A program made the translations under genes and the position numbers. From the NCBI GenBank assembly GCA_934183165.1, contig CAKPRZ010000003.1:1-64000 (forward strand): a DNA stretch of 64,000 bases, in the 5' to 3' direction. The stretch is from an uncultured Bacilli bacterium. Its GTDB lineage: Bacteria; Bacillota_I; Bacilli_A; RF39; UBA660. Below the pieces are notes generated by a model. The model saw nothing but the letters and a program-made list of their open reading frames with translations. It did not search any database and was not told the DNA's origin. Below, piece after piece: positions 40,679 to 48,728 of the stretch (position 1 is its first letter; each line of letters starts with the position of its first letter).

Positions 40679-41653
40679 ATGAAAAAATTATTAATTAGTA
40701 CCTTAACAGTCCTACTATTAGTGACTAGTTGTGGAAAAGTACCAAAGCTTTCAAATGGTGAAGAAGCCGTTGTTACTATGAAAGGAGGAGACATTTCTGT
40801 AGATAGTCTTTATGCTGACTTAAAGAAAGATTACGCGCTTAATGCATTAATTAATAAAATTGATACTCAAATATTAAGTAAATTATTTAAATCTGATGAT
40901 AGTGAAAAATCATATATAGAAACTCAAGTTAAGCAAATGAAATATTATTATGAAAATTTATATAAATCACAATATAAATCATTTCAAGAATATTTAACTG
41001 CTCAAGGAATCAAAGATGAAGCTACATTAGAAGAACTTTTATCTTTAAGTTATAAAAGAAATAAAGCTGTTGAAAGATATGCTAAAACATTAGTAACTGA
41101 TAAAGAAATCGAAAAATATTATCAAGATGAAATATTCGGAGATATAAGTGCTAGTCATATTTTAATTAAACCTGATGTTAGTGATAATGCAACTGATGCT
41201 GAAAAGAAAAAAGCTGAAGAAGCCGCATTAAAAGAGGCAAAAGAAATTATTACGAAACTTAAAAATGGTGAAAAATTTGAAGATTTAGCCAAAAAATATT
41301 CAGACGATACAAGCAATAATAAGTCTGGTGGTAAATTAGCTGATTTCAATCATGGTCAAATGGTTGAAGAGTTTGAAAAAGCTGCTAAAGAAATGAAAGT
41401 TGGTACTTATTCAACAACTCCTGTTAAAACAGAATATGGTTATCATATAATATATAAAACAGCACAAAAAGATAAACCTAAATTAGAAGAAGTAAAAGCT
41501 GACATTATCGAAGATTTAGCTAATGAAAAAATCGAAGAAGACAGCAAATTACAAGTAACTGCATTGGTTGAATTAAGAAAAGAATATAAAGTTGAAATTC
41601 AAGATAAAGATTTAAAAAAGCAATATGAAGCTTATGTTGAATCAAACAAATAA
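40679..41653 (+). CDS. prsA: PrsA-type foldase lipoprotein (parvulin peptidyl-prolyl isomerase)
   Basis: This 324-residue lipoprotein has a signal peptide with lipobox LVTSC. A SurA/PrsA N-terminal helical domain follows, then a parvulin domain at about residues 155-255 (ASHILIKPD, FEDLAKKYSDDTSNNKSGGKLADF, EYGYHIIYKT), and a helical C-terminus. It folds secreted proteins on the outer face of the membrane. A KKAEEAALKEAK insertion in the parvulin domain is lysine/glutamate-rich. A terminator follows directly. Confidence 0.95.
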   Translation: MKKLLISTLTVLLLVTSCGKVPKLSNGEEAVVTMKGGDISVDSLYADLKKDYALNALINKIDTQILSKLFKSDDSEKSYIETQVKQMKYYYENLYKSQYKSFQEYLTAQGIKDEATLEELLSLSYKRNKAVERYAKTLVTDKEIEKYYQDEIFGDISASHILIKPDVSDNATDAEKKKAEEAALKEAKEIITKLKNGEKFEDLAKKYSDDTSNNKSGGKLADFNHGQMVEEFEKAAKEMKVGTYSTTPVKTEYGYHIIYKTAQKDKPKLEEVKADIIEDLANEKIEEDSKLQVTALVELRKEYKVEIQDKDLKKQYEAYVESNK

Positions 41654-41678
41654 GTAGGTCAAACCTACTTTTTTTTAA
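41652..41678 (+). terminator. Terminator of prsA
   Basis: AAGTAGGT, loop CAA and ACCTACTT are followed by a run of eight Ts, starting at the prsA stop codon. Confidence 0.9.
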
Positions 41679-41696
41679 ACAGTTAACTACTATATT

Positions 41697-41923
41697 TTAA
41701 GCAACTACTACTCTATTTTTGAACTTATCAATAACATCCTATAGGATAATATCTATATCTTCTTCTCTTATATTTAAAGCTCTAGCAATTTCTTCTTGAG
41801 TATATCTTTTTCCATCATAAAATTCAAAATAAAGACTAATAATTTCAATAGTCTATACAATACTTCCTTTTCTAAATGTTCAAGCAATTTTTCTAAAATT
41901 ATAGCATTACTAATATTAAACAT
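41697..41923 (-). pseudogene. Decayed sigma-70 region-4-like gene
   Basis: On the minus strand a start MFNISNAIILEKLLEHLEKEV is followed, after a frame change, by IISLYFEFYDGKRYTQEEIARALNI. This resembles the helix-turn-helix of sigma factor region 4. An in-frame TAG then interrupts before DVIDKFKNRVVVA. One frameshift and one stop in about 75 codons make this a remnant. It fills most of the 311-base gap between prsA and recX. The parent gene is not in the window. Confidence 0.6.
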
Positions 41924-41964
41924 TTCCTTCCATAAATAACAGTGTTTAATGCAATAACACTTTT

Positions 41965-42705
41965 TTAATTTATGTCAAAACCTTTTTGATACATTTTCTG
42001 CTTTATTCTATATTCTAGTTCTTTACCACTATATTTTTTTTCTAATTTAGCTTTATACTTTTCATATTCTTTTTTATAAATATCATCATCACTTATTTGA
42101 TAATTATCAAGTTCATTTATACTAATATTTCTATCATAGCCAAGATTAGTTAAATTTTCGATTATTTTTCTTTTTAACAGATTAGCTCCCTTGTTATTAT
42201 TTAATTTAATGTATTTTGTAATTAATTTATTGATCTTTTCTTTAGCAATATCAATAGTGAAACTAGTAAGTGCAATATCAATATCACTATCATCTATTCC
42301 TAATTTAATTAATTCATTATATATTTTTTTAGGACCATCATTAGATAAATTAATTCTATCATTAACATAAGCCTCAGCAAATTCTAAATCATTAAGATAA
42401 CCCTGACTAATAAGTTTATTTATTATTACGTTTATATATTCTTCATCTAGTTCTTGTTTATTCAGGTATTTTTTCACTTCTAAGATACTACGCATTTTAA
42501 TACCAATATATTTAATTGCCTTACTATATGCTAAATAATTATTGTTTTCTTTTAACAGTTCAGCTTCTTTTTTACTATCTATTTTCTTTCTTATTAAAAG
42601 ATCATATTTTAAAATTAAATCTTCATGTATCAATAATTTGTGATTATCTTCAAAAGTAAGTTCATATAATCCCCCACTTTTTTTTGTAAATTTATTAATT
42701 TGCAT
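41965..42705 (-). CDS. recX: Regulatory protein RecX
   Basis: This 246-residue helical-repeat protein inhibits RecA filaments. Family features are seen in RSILEVKKYLNKQELDEEYINVIINKL, GYLNDLEFAEAYVNDRINLSNDGPKKIYNEL and the C-terminal LEYRIKQKMYQKGFD. The order of three-helix repeats matches Gram-positive RecX, which are somewhat longer (about 265). There is no recA in the window. Confidence 0.93.
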   Translation of the reverse strand: MQINKFTKKSGGLYELTFEDNHKLLIHEDLILKYDLLIRKKIDSKKEAELLKENNNYLAYSKAIKYIGIKMRSILEVKKYLNKQELDEEYINVIINKLISQGYLNDLEFAEAYVNDRINLSNDGPKKIYNELIKLGIDDSDIDIALTSFTIDIAKEKINKLITKYIKLNNNKGANLLKRKIIENLTNLGYDRNISINELDNYQISDDDIYKKEYEKYKAKLEKKYSGKELEYRIKQKMYQKGFDIN

Positions 42706-42754
42706 AAATCATCTTCCTTTCATAAAACATTAGTTCGAATACAAATTCAAAAGA

Positions 42755-42777
42755 AATAAACTACACTGTAGTTTATT
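42755..42777 (-). terminator. Terminator of rpoZ
   Basis: AATAAACTACA and TGTAGTTTATT form an eleven-base stem over the rpoZ stop codon, followed by a T-rich stretch on the minus strand. Confidence 0.75.
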
Positions 42778-42979
42778 GTTTATTAGAACTAACAACTATT
42801 AAACCATCCGCAACTTCTTCTAATGCTCTACCAATATTTTTAGTTGATACATATTTGTTACATGGCATTTGATAGTTATGTTTTTCAAACAATTCTTTAC
42901 TTCTTCTAGCAGCTATATGAACCAATTCATATTTTGAATCTACTATATTTAGTAACTTATCAATAGATGGATATATCAC
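42773..42979 (-). CDS. rpoZ: RNA polymerase omega subunit
   Basis: This 68-residue protein matches omega: YPSIDKLLNIVDSKYELVHIAARRSKEL followed by NIGRALEEVADGLIVV. It helps assemble the beta-prime subunit. GTG is the likely start, with GGGAG nine bases upstream. In other Firmicutes rpoZ sits with gmk and priA; here it is between recX and an ABC exporter. Confidence 0.93.
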   Translation of the reverse strand: MIYPSIDKLLNIVDSKYELVHIAARRSKELFEKHNYQMPCNKYVSTKNIGRALEEVADGLIVVSSNKQ

Positions 42980-43062
42980 TCTATCACACTCCCTATAATT
43001 ATAATAAACTTATTTACATTTTATTTCAATACTTTACACATAATTAGACATTTTTTGACAAT

Positions 43063-43087
43063 AAAAGTACTATTTCTTAGTACTTTC
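43063..43087 (-). terminator. Terminator of the Wzm/Wzt operon
   Basis: AAAAGTACT and AGTACTTT form a stem around ATTTCTT, overlapping the stop codon and followed by TTTTATT on the minus strand. Confidence 0.75.
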
Positions 43088-43810
43088 CATAAATTCTTGA
43101 TATAAAGGTAAAACTTTATCAACACTACCTAACATTTTTACCTCACCCTCATGTAACCATAAAACCTCATCACATAAATCTCTAATAGTTCCTAAACTAT
43201 GTGAAACAATTATAACAGTTCTGTGGTCATCGGCTATAAGTTCTTTCATTTTATTGTAACTTTTTTCTTTGAATGCTGCATCTCCTACCGATAAAACCTC
43301 ATCAATCAACATTATATCAGTTTCCAAAATAGCAGTAATAGCAAATGCTAGTTTAGAATACATACCTGAAGAATATGTTTTAACTGGCTTATACATAAAA
43401 TCGCCAATATCGGCAAAATCAATTATTTCTTTTTCTTTTTCCTTAATTTGTTCTTCACTGAATCCTAAAAGCATTCCTGATAAATATATATTCTCCTTAC
43501 CAGTTAATTTTTTATTAAACCCTACGCCAATACTTAATAAAGAAATTGTATTTCCATACAAATCAATAGTACCCTTATCTGGTGAAAATATACCAGCAAT
43601 AGCTCTTAACATAGTTGATTTACCACTGCCGTTTTTGCCAATTATTCCAAGTATTTTTCCTTCTTCTATTTCAAAGCTAACTCCTTTTAACGCTCTAAAT
43701 AGTTCAACCTTATGTCCAATATTTTTCCATGATGACCTTATTGATGTTTTCTTAAGTCCTCTATATGTTATATGTAAATTTTTAACTGTTACTGTTATTT
43801 TCTTTGCCAT
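43070..43810 (-). CDS. Polysaccharide/teichoic acid ABC exporter ATPase (Wzt/TagH type)
   Basis: This 246-residue ATPase has Walker A GKNGSGKSTML, the divergent Wzt/TagH-type signature TYSSGMYSKLAF in place of LSGGQ, and Walker B IMLIDEVLSVGD. The YSSGM signature marks exporters of O-antigen or wall teichoic acid. It lacks the C-terminal glycan-binding domain of longer Wzt proteins. It overlaps its permease gene by one base. The exported glycan is unknown; no glycosyltransferases are nearby. Confidence 0.93.
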   Translation of the reverse strand: MAKKITVTVKNLHITYRGLKKTSIRSSWKNIGHKVELFRALKGVSFEIEEGKILGIIGKNGSGKSTMLRAIAGIFSPDKGTIDLYGNTISLLSIGVGFNKKLTGKENIYLSGMLLGFSEEQIKEKEKEIIDFADIGDFMYKPVKTYSSGMYSKLAFAITAILETDIMLIDEVLSVGDAAFKEKSYNKMKELIADDHRTVIIVSHSLGTIRDLCDEVLWLHEGEVKMLGSVDKVLPLYQEFMESTKK

Positions 43811-44592
43811 TATATCACCTTCGCATAACTATTCTCATTTTTATGAATTAAATGTACTCCTAAAGCACATAACAAAATTCCTAATATTAGCCATATTGTT
43901 AATCCTGTAAAACTAGGTAAATGATTTTGTAACATTACCTTTCTTAACTCATTCATACAGAATGCTATTGGATTCAATCTAAGTAATAAATATTTTAATG
44001 TTCCATGTAGACGTTCATTAATGTTATAAAAAATTCCTGATAAATAAAATACCATTCTTAAAGCAATATTGGTTAAATTACCTAAATCGTTTAATGTTAC
44101 ACCAAAATGCATTAGAATCATTCCTATACCAAAAGAAACAACATATAGAACAATAAAAATTGGTATAATAAAAAGCAAATGATAAGTAACTGGAACTCCT
44201 TGATATATCATAAGACCAAATGTTATCAATAATGAAATACCCATTTTAAATAAATATGTAAACGATTTAGATAAAAGTAAAATATATTTAGGAATATAAA
44301 CTTTTGTTACTAAGTCTCTATTATTTATTATTAATTTAACACTTCCATTGATCATTCTATTGAAAAAATCCCATGCGGTTAATCCAATAAATACGAACGA
44401 AGCAAAATAAGGAGTATTGTTTTTAAATACAACACCAAATACAAAAGTATAAATTAACATAAAACAAAAAGGTTCTACTATCCACCATAACCAGTTCAAA
44501 TAAGAATCAGCTACTTCTGACTTTAACTCTGCTTTAGCTGAATATATTGCATATTTATAATATTTTTTAATATTGTTGATAAACTTTGACAT
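43810..44592 (-). CDS. Polysaccharide/teichoic acid ABC exporter permease (Wzm/TagG type)
   Basis: This 260-residue protein has six membrane helices and an ABC-2 fold. The N-terminal amphipathic part (KYYKYAIYSAKAELKSEVADSYL) precedes WWIVEPFCFMLIYTFVFGVVF. FLSGIFYNINERL and LLRLNPIAFCMNELR are typical of Wzm/TagG. With the following ATPase it forms a complete transporter moving a lipid-linked glycan across the membrane. Confidence 0.92.
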   Translation of the reverse strand: MSKFINNIKKYYKYAIYSAKAELKSEVADSYLNWLWWIVEPFCFMLIYTFVFGVVFKNNTPYFASFVFIGLTAWDFFNRMINGSVKLIINNRDLVTKVYIPKYILLLSKSFTYLFKMGISLLITFGLMIYQGVPVTYHLLFIIPIFIVLYVVSFGIGMILMHFGVTLNDLGNLTNIALRMVFYLSGIFYNINERLHGTLKYLLLRLNPIAFCMNELRKVMLQNHLPSFTGLTIWLILGILLCALGVHLIHKNENSYAKVI

Positions 44593-44757
44593 TTTATCCC
44601 TCCGTTTTTAATTATAACACAGTTTATACAAAAATTAAAACTGTATCATTGTAAAATCTTGTCAATATTATAAATAAAGCTGTGAAACATTAGATAAAAT
44701 TAGACTTTTTAAACTTTTTAATATATAATTTATATGTAATATAATGGAGGGATGTTG

Positions 44758-46791
44758 ATGAAAAAAAATATATTTAAAGCATTTAGTATATTACTTGTAT
44801 CTTTTAGTTTTTTAACACCTGTTCATGCTAGCACGCAAAAAGGTTACGTTGATGCGACTAGTGGACTAATAGTTAGAAAAGATGCTGGAGCAACTTTTTC
44901 TAAAATTGGAAATTTAAGTCATAAAACTAATGTTTCAATAATAAATCAAAAGAAAACCGCTGATGGGTCAAATAAATGTCCTACAGGTATTTGGTATTAC
45001 GTTGATAGTGGTTCAATTTCAGGATATGTATGTAGTCAATATATTATCATAACTGATGATGGTAATATTTCATCAAGTGAAATGGCTAATATGACTGATA
45101 AACAATTCGAAAACTATTTAAAGAATCAAGGCTTTCCTAATAGTTATTGGTCAAAATTAAAATCACTACATAAAGCGCATCCTAACTGGGTGTTTAAAGC
45201 AGTTAATGCAAAATATACATGGTCAGAAACATTAAAACAAGAAAGTGTTAAAGGAAGATCACTATACCCAGTTACTTCAAGTGGTATTAAAAATGGTCTT
45301 CAAGGATATTTAGATACTGGTAGTGCATATTATGACTATACAACCGACAAATTTAAAGCACTTGATGCATCTACTTGGTTTCAAGCTAATTCACAAACAA
45401 TATCATATTATATGGATCCTAGAAACTTCTTAACAGAATCAGGAATATTTATGTTTGAAGATTTAAAATATTATAAGTCTTACCAAACAGATGCCTTAGT
45501 AAAAAAGATTTTATACACAGATTTTTATAAAGACTATATTAAATATTACATGGAAGCAGCAGCAAAATATAATGTCTCCCCAGTATACCTTGCAGCATTT
45601 TCTAGAGTAGAAGTTGGATTAAATAGTGGTAAGGCAACAAGTGGTAAAGCAGGCACTTATAATAATGTTAATTATAATGGTTATTACAACTTTTATAATA
45701 TTGGAGCATCTTCTGGTGCTGCACCAGTATATAATGGATTAGCATATTCCAAAGAAGCGCAATGGACAACACCTCAAAAAGCAATTGTTGGTGGTGCTGG
45801 TTGGATTGTTCAACAGTACATAAGTCAAGGTCAATACACAAAGTACTTTCAAAAATGGAATGTTTCCCCTACTTCAACTAAAGGAATATGGCATCAATTT
45901 ATGACTGATATAAGAGGAGCTTCAGTTTCATCTGTTAGTACATCAGCGTCATATAAAAGCATGAATGTTATTGATGAAGCATTAATTTTCACAATACCTG
46001 TTTATGTAGGAATGCCTTCTTCAACATCTTTACCTAGAACAGGAAATCCAAATAACTGGTTAAAAGATTTAAAAGTCGATAATAAACCAGTTTCTAAATT
46101 CTCTGGTAGTACTACTTCATATGACTTAGGAACTGTAGATTATTCAAAATCAAGTATTAATATTAGTTCAACTACAGTTAATTCAAATGCAAGCGTAAAT
46201 ATATCTGGAACAAAAGCTTTATCTGTTGGTAAAAATACAATTAAATTAGTAGTTACTGCACAAAATGGAGCAACTAGAACATATACTTTAAATATAACTA
46301 GAAAAGAACAAGAAAAAGGTAATAACTCAGAAGAAAAACCACCAGTCACTAATGAGCCTACTATATCAAAGATATTAAATAATATTTCTATCAAAAGCAA
46401 TAATACAAATATATATGGAATTTCACTTGGAACATCAGCATCTACTCTTTCAAGTAAAATATTAAAACAAAACAGTAAAGGTGTTGTAAAAATTACAAAT
46501 AGTAGTAATAAAACAAAAACCAATACTTTATCTACTGGAGATAAAGTTACAATATCAAGTAATAACGAAACAAAAACTTACCAAGTTGTTATATATGGTG
46601 ACTTAAATGGTGATGGAGTTATAGATGCGAAAGACTTATTAACTATTAGAAAATATTTGTTAAAAGAAAAATCACTATCAGGTGCTTACTTGGAGGCAGC
46701 AAAAATTACTAAAGGTTCCTCTGTAAATGCGAAAGATTTATTACAATTAAGAAAATATCTATTAAAGAAAGCATCTATCAGTCAAGTTTAA
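44758..46791 (+). CDS. Secreted glucosaminidase with SH3, cadherin-like and dockerin domains
   Basis: This protein of about 677 residues has a signal peptide (cut near PVHAS) and an SH3b wall-binding domain (GYVDATSGLIVRKDAGATFSK). A glucosaminidase-type catalytic region follows (YYMDPRNFLTESGIFMFED, about 220-390), then a cadherin-like beta-sandwich (about 410-510). The C-terminal dockerin has a first calcium loop DLNGDGVIDAKDLLTIRKYLL. The second repeat SVNAKDLLQLRKYLL keeps the helix but has lost the Asp-rich loop. It should cut wall glycan chains and dock onto a cohesin. GGAGGG is six bases before the ATG at 44758. The cohesin-like gene follows ten bases downstream. Confidence 0.88.
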   Translation: MKKNIFKAFSILLVSFSFLTPVHASTQKGYVDATSGLIVRKDAGATFSKIGNLSHKTNVSIINQKKTADGSNKCPTGIWYYVDSGSISGYVCSQYIIITDDGNISSSEMANMTDKQFENYLKNQGFPNSYWSKLKSLHKAHPNWVFKAVNAKYTWSETLKQESVKGRSLYPVTSSGIKNGLQGYLDTGSAYYDYTTDKFKALDASTWFQANSQTISYYMDPRNFLTESGIFMFEDLKYYKSYQTDALVKKILYTDFYKDYIKYYMEAAAKYNVSPVYLAAFSRVEVGLNSGKATSGKAGTYNNVNYNGYYNFYNIGASSGAAPVYNGLAYSKEAQWTTPQKAIVGGAGWIVQQYISQGQYTKYFQKWNVSPTSTKGIWHQFMTDIRGASVSSVSTSASYKSMNVIDEALIFTIPVYVGMPSSTSLPRTGNPNNWLKDLKVDNKPVSKFSGSTTSYDLGTVDYSKSSINISSTTVNSNASVNISGTKALSVGKNTIKLVVTAQNGATRTYTLNITRKEQEKGNNSEEKPPVTNEPTISKILNNISIKSNNTNIYGISLGTSASTLSSKILKQNSKGVVKITNSSNKTKTNTLSTGDKVTISSNNETKTYQVVIYGDLNGDGVIDAKDLLTIRKYLLKEKSLSGAYLEAAKITKGSSVNAKDLLQLRKYLLKKASISQV

Positions 46792-46801
46792 AGGAGAAGT
46801 T

Positions 46802-48118
46802 ATGATTAAAAAAATAAGTTTATTTTTATGTACTTTGTTTTTATTATTAACTCCACTCAATACCTTTGCGTTAAGTGGATCATATGATATTAGTTCGTCA
46901 TCCAGTGTTGAAGTTGGTGATACAATATCAGTAAAATTTATAATTAAAGCTAGTAAAATGTTTTATTGGCAAGCCTATATCACTTATGATAATTCGCATT
47001 TACAATTGGTAAGTGGTTCTACTACATTCCAAGGAGAATCAGATTCAATTAATGGCCAAGGAAGTGTATCTAAAACATTAAAATTTAAAGCTAAAAAAAC
47101 TGGATCTTCTTGGGTAGCTATTGCTATGGGAAGTAGTGGTTATAATATTAATAATAATAGTGAATCAATTAGCTTTTCAAAGAAAAGTAAAACAATCAAT
47201 ATTAAAGAAAAAACAGTTAAAACCTATAGTTCAAATAACAATTTATCATCATTAAGTGTTGATCAATATCAAATTTCACCTAGTTTTAATAAAAACACAA
47301 CTGAATATACAGTTGACTTGCCAGCAAATACTGAAAAAATCAAAATCACTGCTAAAGCTGAAGATAAAAATGCAAGTGTAAGTGGAGATGGTGAAGTTAC
47401 CGTTAGTGAAGGTAAAAATAAAATAACAATTAAAGTTAAAGCTGAAAATGGTAACATTAAAGAGTATATACTAAATGCTTCTGTAAAAGAATTAGAACCA
47501 ATTGATGTAAATATCGATAATAAAAAATATACTGCCATTCGAAAAAAAGACCAACTTCCAAAAGTTAGTGCAACATATACGGATACAACAGTAGAAATAA
47601 ATAGTCAACAAGTCCCTGCACTATTTAGTGAAATAACTAAATATACCCTTGTTGGTCTTAAAGATGAATCTGGAAATATTAATTTATATGTATATGACAA
47701 AGACAAAAACTCTTATACTGTTTATCAAGAATTTGGTTTTAACAAATTAACCATTGTACCCGTTAAAGCAATTAATATTCCTAAAAATTACAAAGAAACA
47801 ACTATCACAATTGATAATCAAAATATCGTTGCTTATGAGAATAAAAGTCAATTTCCTATATTTTATGGAATGAATATAGAAAGTGGTAAAACAGATTGGT
47901 ATTCTTATGACAAAGAAGAAAATACAATTCAAAGATTTAGTACTGATTCAAATAATACTACAAAATCAAATACTAATAGTGATATCGATATATACTTATA
48001 TGCAATCATTTTACTTGGTGGCGTCCTTGTAATAACATATTTGATAATACTTATTAATCTATTAAAAAAAAAGACAAAGCCAAAAAAGATAGAACTTAAT
48101 TATAAAAAAGAGATTTAA
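46802..48118 (+). CDS. Membrane-anchored protein with cohesin-like and cadherin-like domains
   Basis: This 438-residue protein has a signal peptide (cut near NTFALS) and then a cohesin-like beta domain (SVEVGDTISVKFIIKAS ... MFYWQAYITYDNSHLQLVSG, residues about 30-135). A cadherin-like sandwich (LSSLSVDQYQISPSFN ... YTVDLPANTEKI) and a unique domain with two related segments follow, then a C-terminal membrane helix (about 400-423) and a basic tail. It is co-transcribed with the dockerin-bearing glucosaminidase, so it could hold that enzyme at the membrane. The cohesin call rests on pattern and context. Confidence 0.75.
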   Translation: MIKKISLFLCTLFLLLTPLNTFALSGSYDISSSSSVEVGDTISVKFIIKASKMFYWQAYITYDNSHLQLVSGSTTFQGESDSINGQGSVSKTLKFKAKKTGSSWVAIAMGSSGYNINNNSESISFSKKSKTINIKEKTVKTYSSNNNLSSLSVDQYQISPSFNKNTTEYTVDLPANTEKIKITAKAEDKNASVSGDGEVTVSEGKNKITIKVKAENGNIKEYILNASVKELEPIDVNIDNKKYTAIRKKDQLPKVSATYTDTTVEINSQQVPALFSEITKYTLVGLKDESGNINLYVYDKDKNSYTVYQEFGFNKLTIVPVKAINIPKNYKETTITIDNQNIVAYENKSQFPIFYGMNIESGKTDWYSYDKEENTIQRFSTDSNNTTKSNTNSDIDIYLYAIILLGGVLVITYLIILINLLKKKTKPKKIELNYKKEI

Positions 48119-48133
48119 AAAAATCTCTTTTTT
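48104..48133. terminator. Bidirectional terminator
   Basis: AAAAAAGAGATTT and AAATCTCTTTTTT form a 13-base stem between two convergent genes, overlapping both stop regions. Confidence 0.85.
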
Positions 48134-48602
48134 AATGCCAATCTTTACAAACATCAACCCATTCTAAATAGTTGGAATACTTTTCGAGTTCCAAAATATT
48201 TAATTTTATGGCACTATTACCACTACCACAAGCCGGGTATACATATTTAAATCTTTTTAATGATTCATCTAAATAAACATCAATTCCCTCATTAATTCCA
48301 AATGGACATACTCCTCCTACCATATGACCAACTCTTATATTTACTTCATCAAATTTTAACATTTTAGCTTTTTTATGAAATTTTTCACGATACTTGTGAT
48401 TATCTATCTTGGCATCACCAGCCATAACAATTAAAATGACTTTATTATCTAAATCAAAAGATAAAGTCTTAGCTATTTCTTTTGGTTCACAGCCGATTGC
48501 AATTGATGCTTCTTCCACCGTTTTTGATGAGACTGGGAACTCCAATATTCTATCTCCAATTCCATATTTATCAAAATATTCTCTTACTTTTAAAATAGAC
48601 AT
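48132..48602 (-). CDS. YbaK/ProX-like aminoacyl-tRNA deacylase
   Basis: This 156-residue single-domain protein of the YbaK/ProX superfamily removes wrongly attached amino acids from tRNA. Family features are EFPVSSKTVEEASIAIGCEPKEIAKTL, LIVMAGDAKID, GHMVGGVCPFG and VYPACGSGN. The conserved Lys of the catalytic group is in AKTLSF. It is a stand-alone gene divergent from rnjA. Substrate (Cys-tRNA-Pro, Ala-tRNA-Pro or other) is not determinable. Confidence 0.92.
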   Translation of the reverse strand: MSILKVREYFDKYGIGDRILEFPVSSKTVEEASIAIGCEPKEIAKTLSFDLDNKVILIVMAGDAKIDNHKYREKFHKKAKMLKFDEVNIRVGHMVGGVCPFGINEGIDVYLDESLKRFKYVYPACGSGNSAIKLNILELEKYSNYLEWVDVCKDWH

Positions 48603-48661
48603 TATACCACCTCTAACAACTTTAAATTATATCATAAATTAAAAGATTATTCTTGTTAAAC

Positions 48662-48690
48662 TGGACAAAATTATATTTTTATAGTATAAT
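48662..48690 (+). promoter_or_regulatory. Promoter of the RNase J gene
   Basis: TGGACA (48662-48667), exactly 17 bases and TATAAT (48685-48690) precede rnjA by about 40 bases. The short leader contains ATTCTC and GAGAAT, which could pair. Confidence 0.75.
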
Positions 48691-48728
48691 TCTCTAGTCA
48701 GTTCTTGTGAGAATGAAAGGAGAAAAAA

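Noticed and set aside
41938..41966. Terminator-like hairpin AGTGTT...AACACTTTTTT read on the plus strand
   Set aside because: No plus-strand gene precedes it, and on the minus strand, where recX ends, it lacks a T run; left unassigned.
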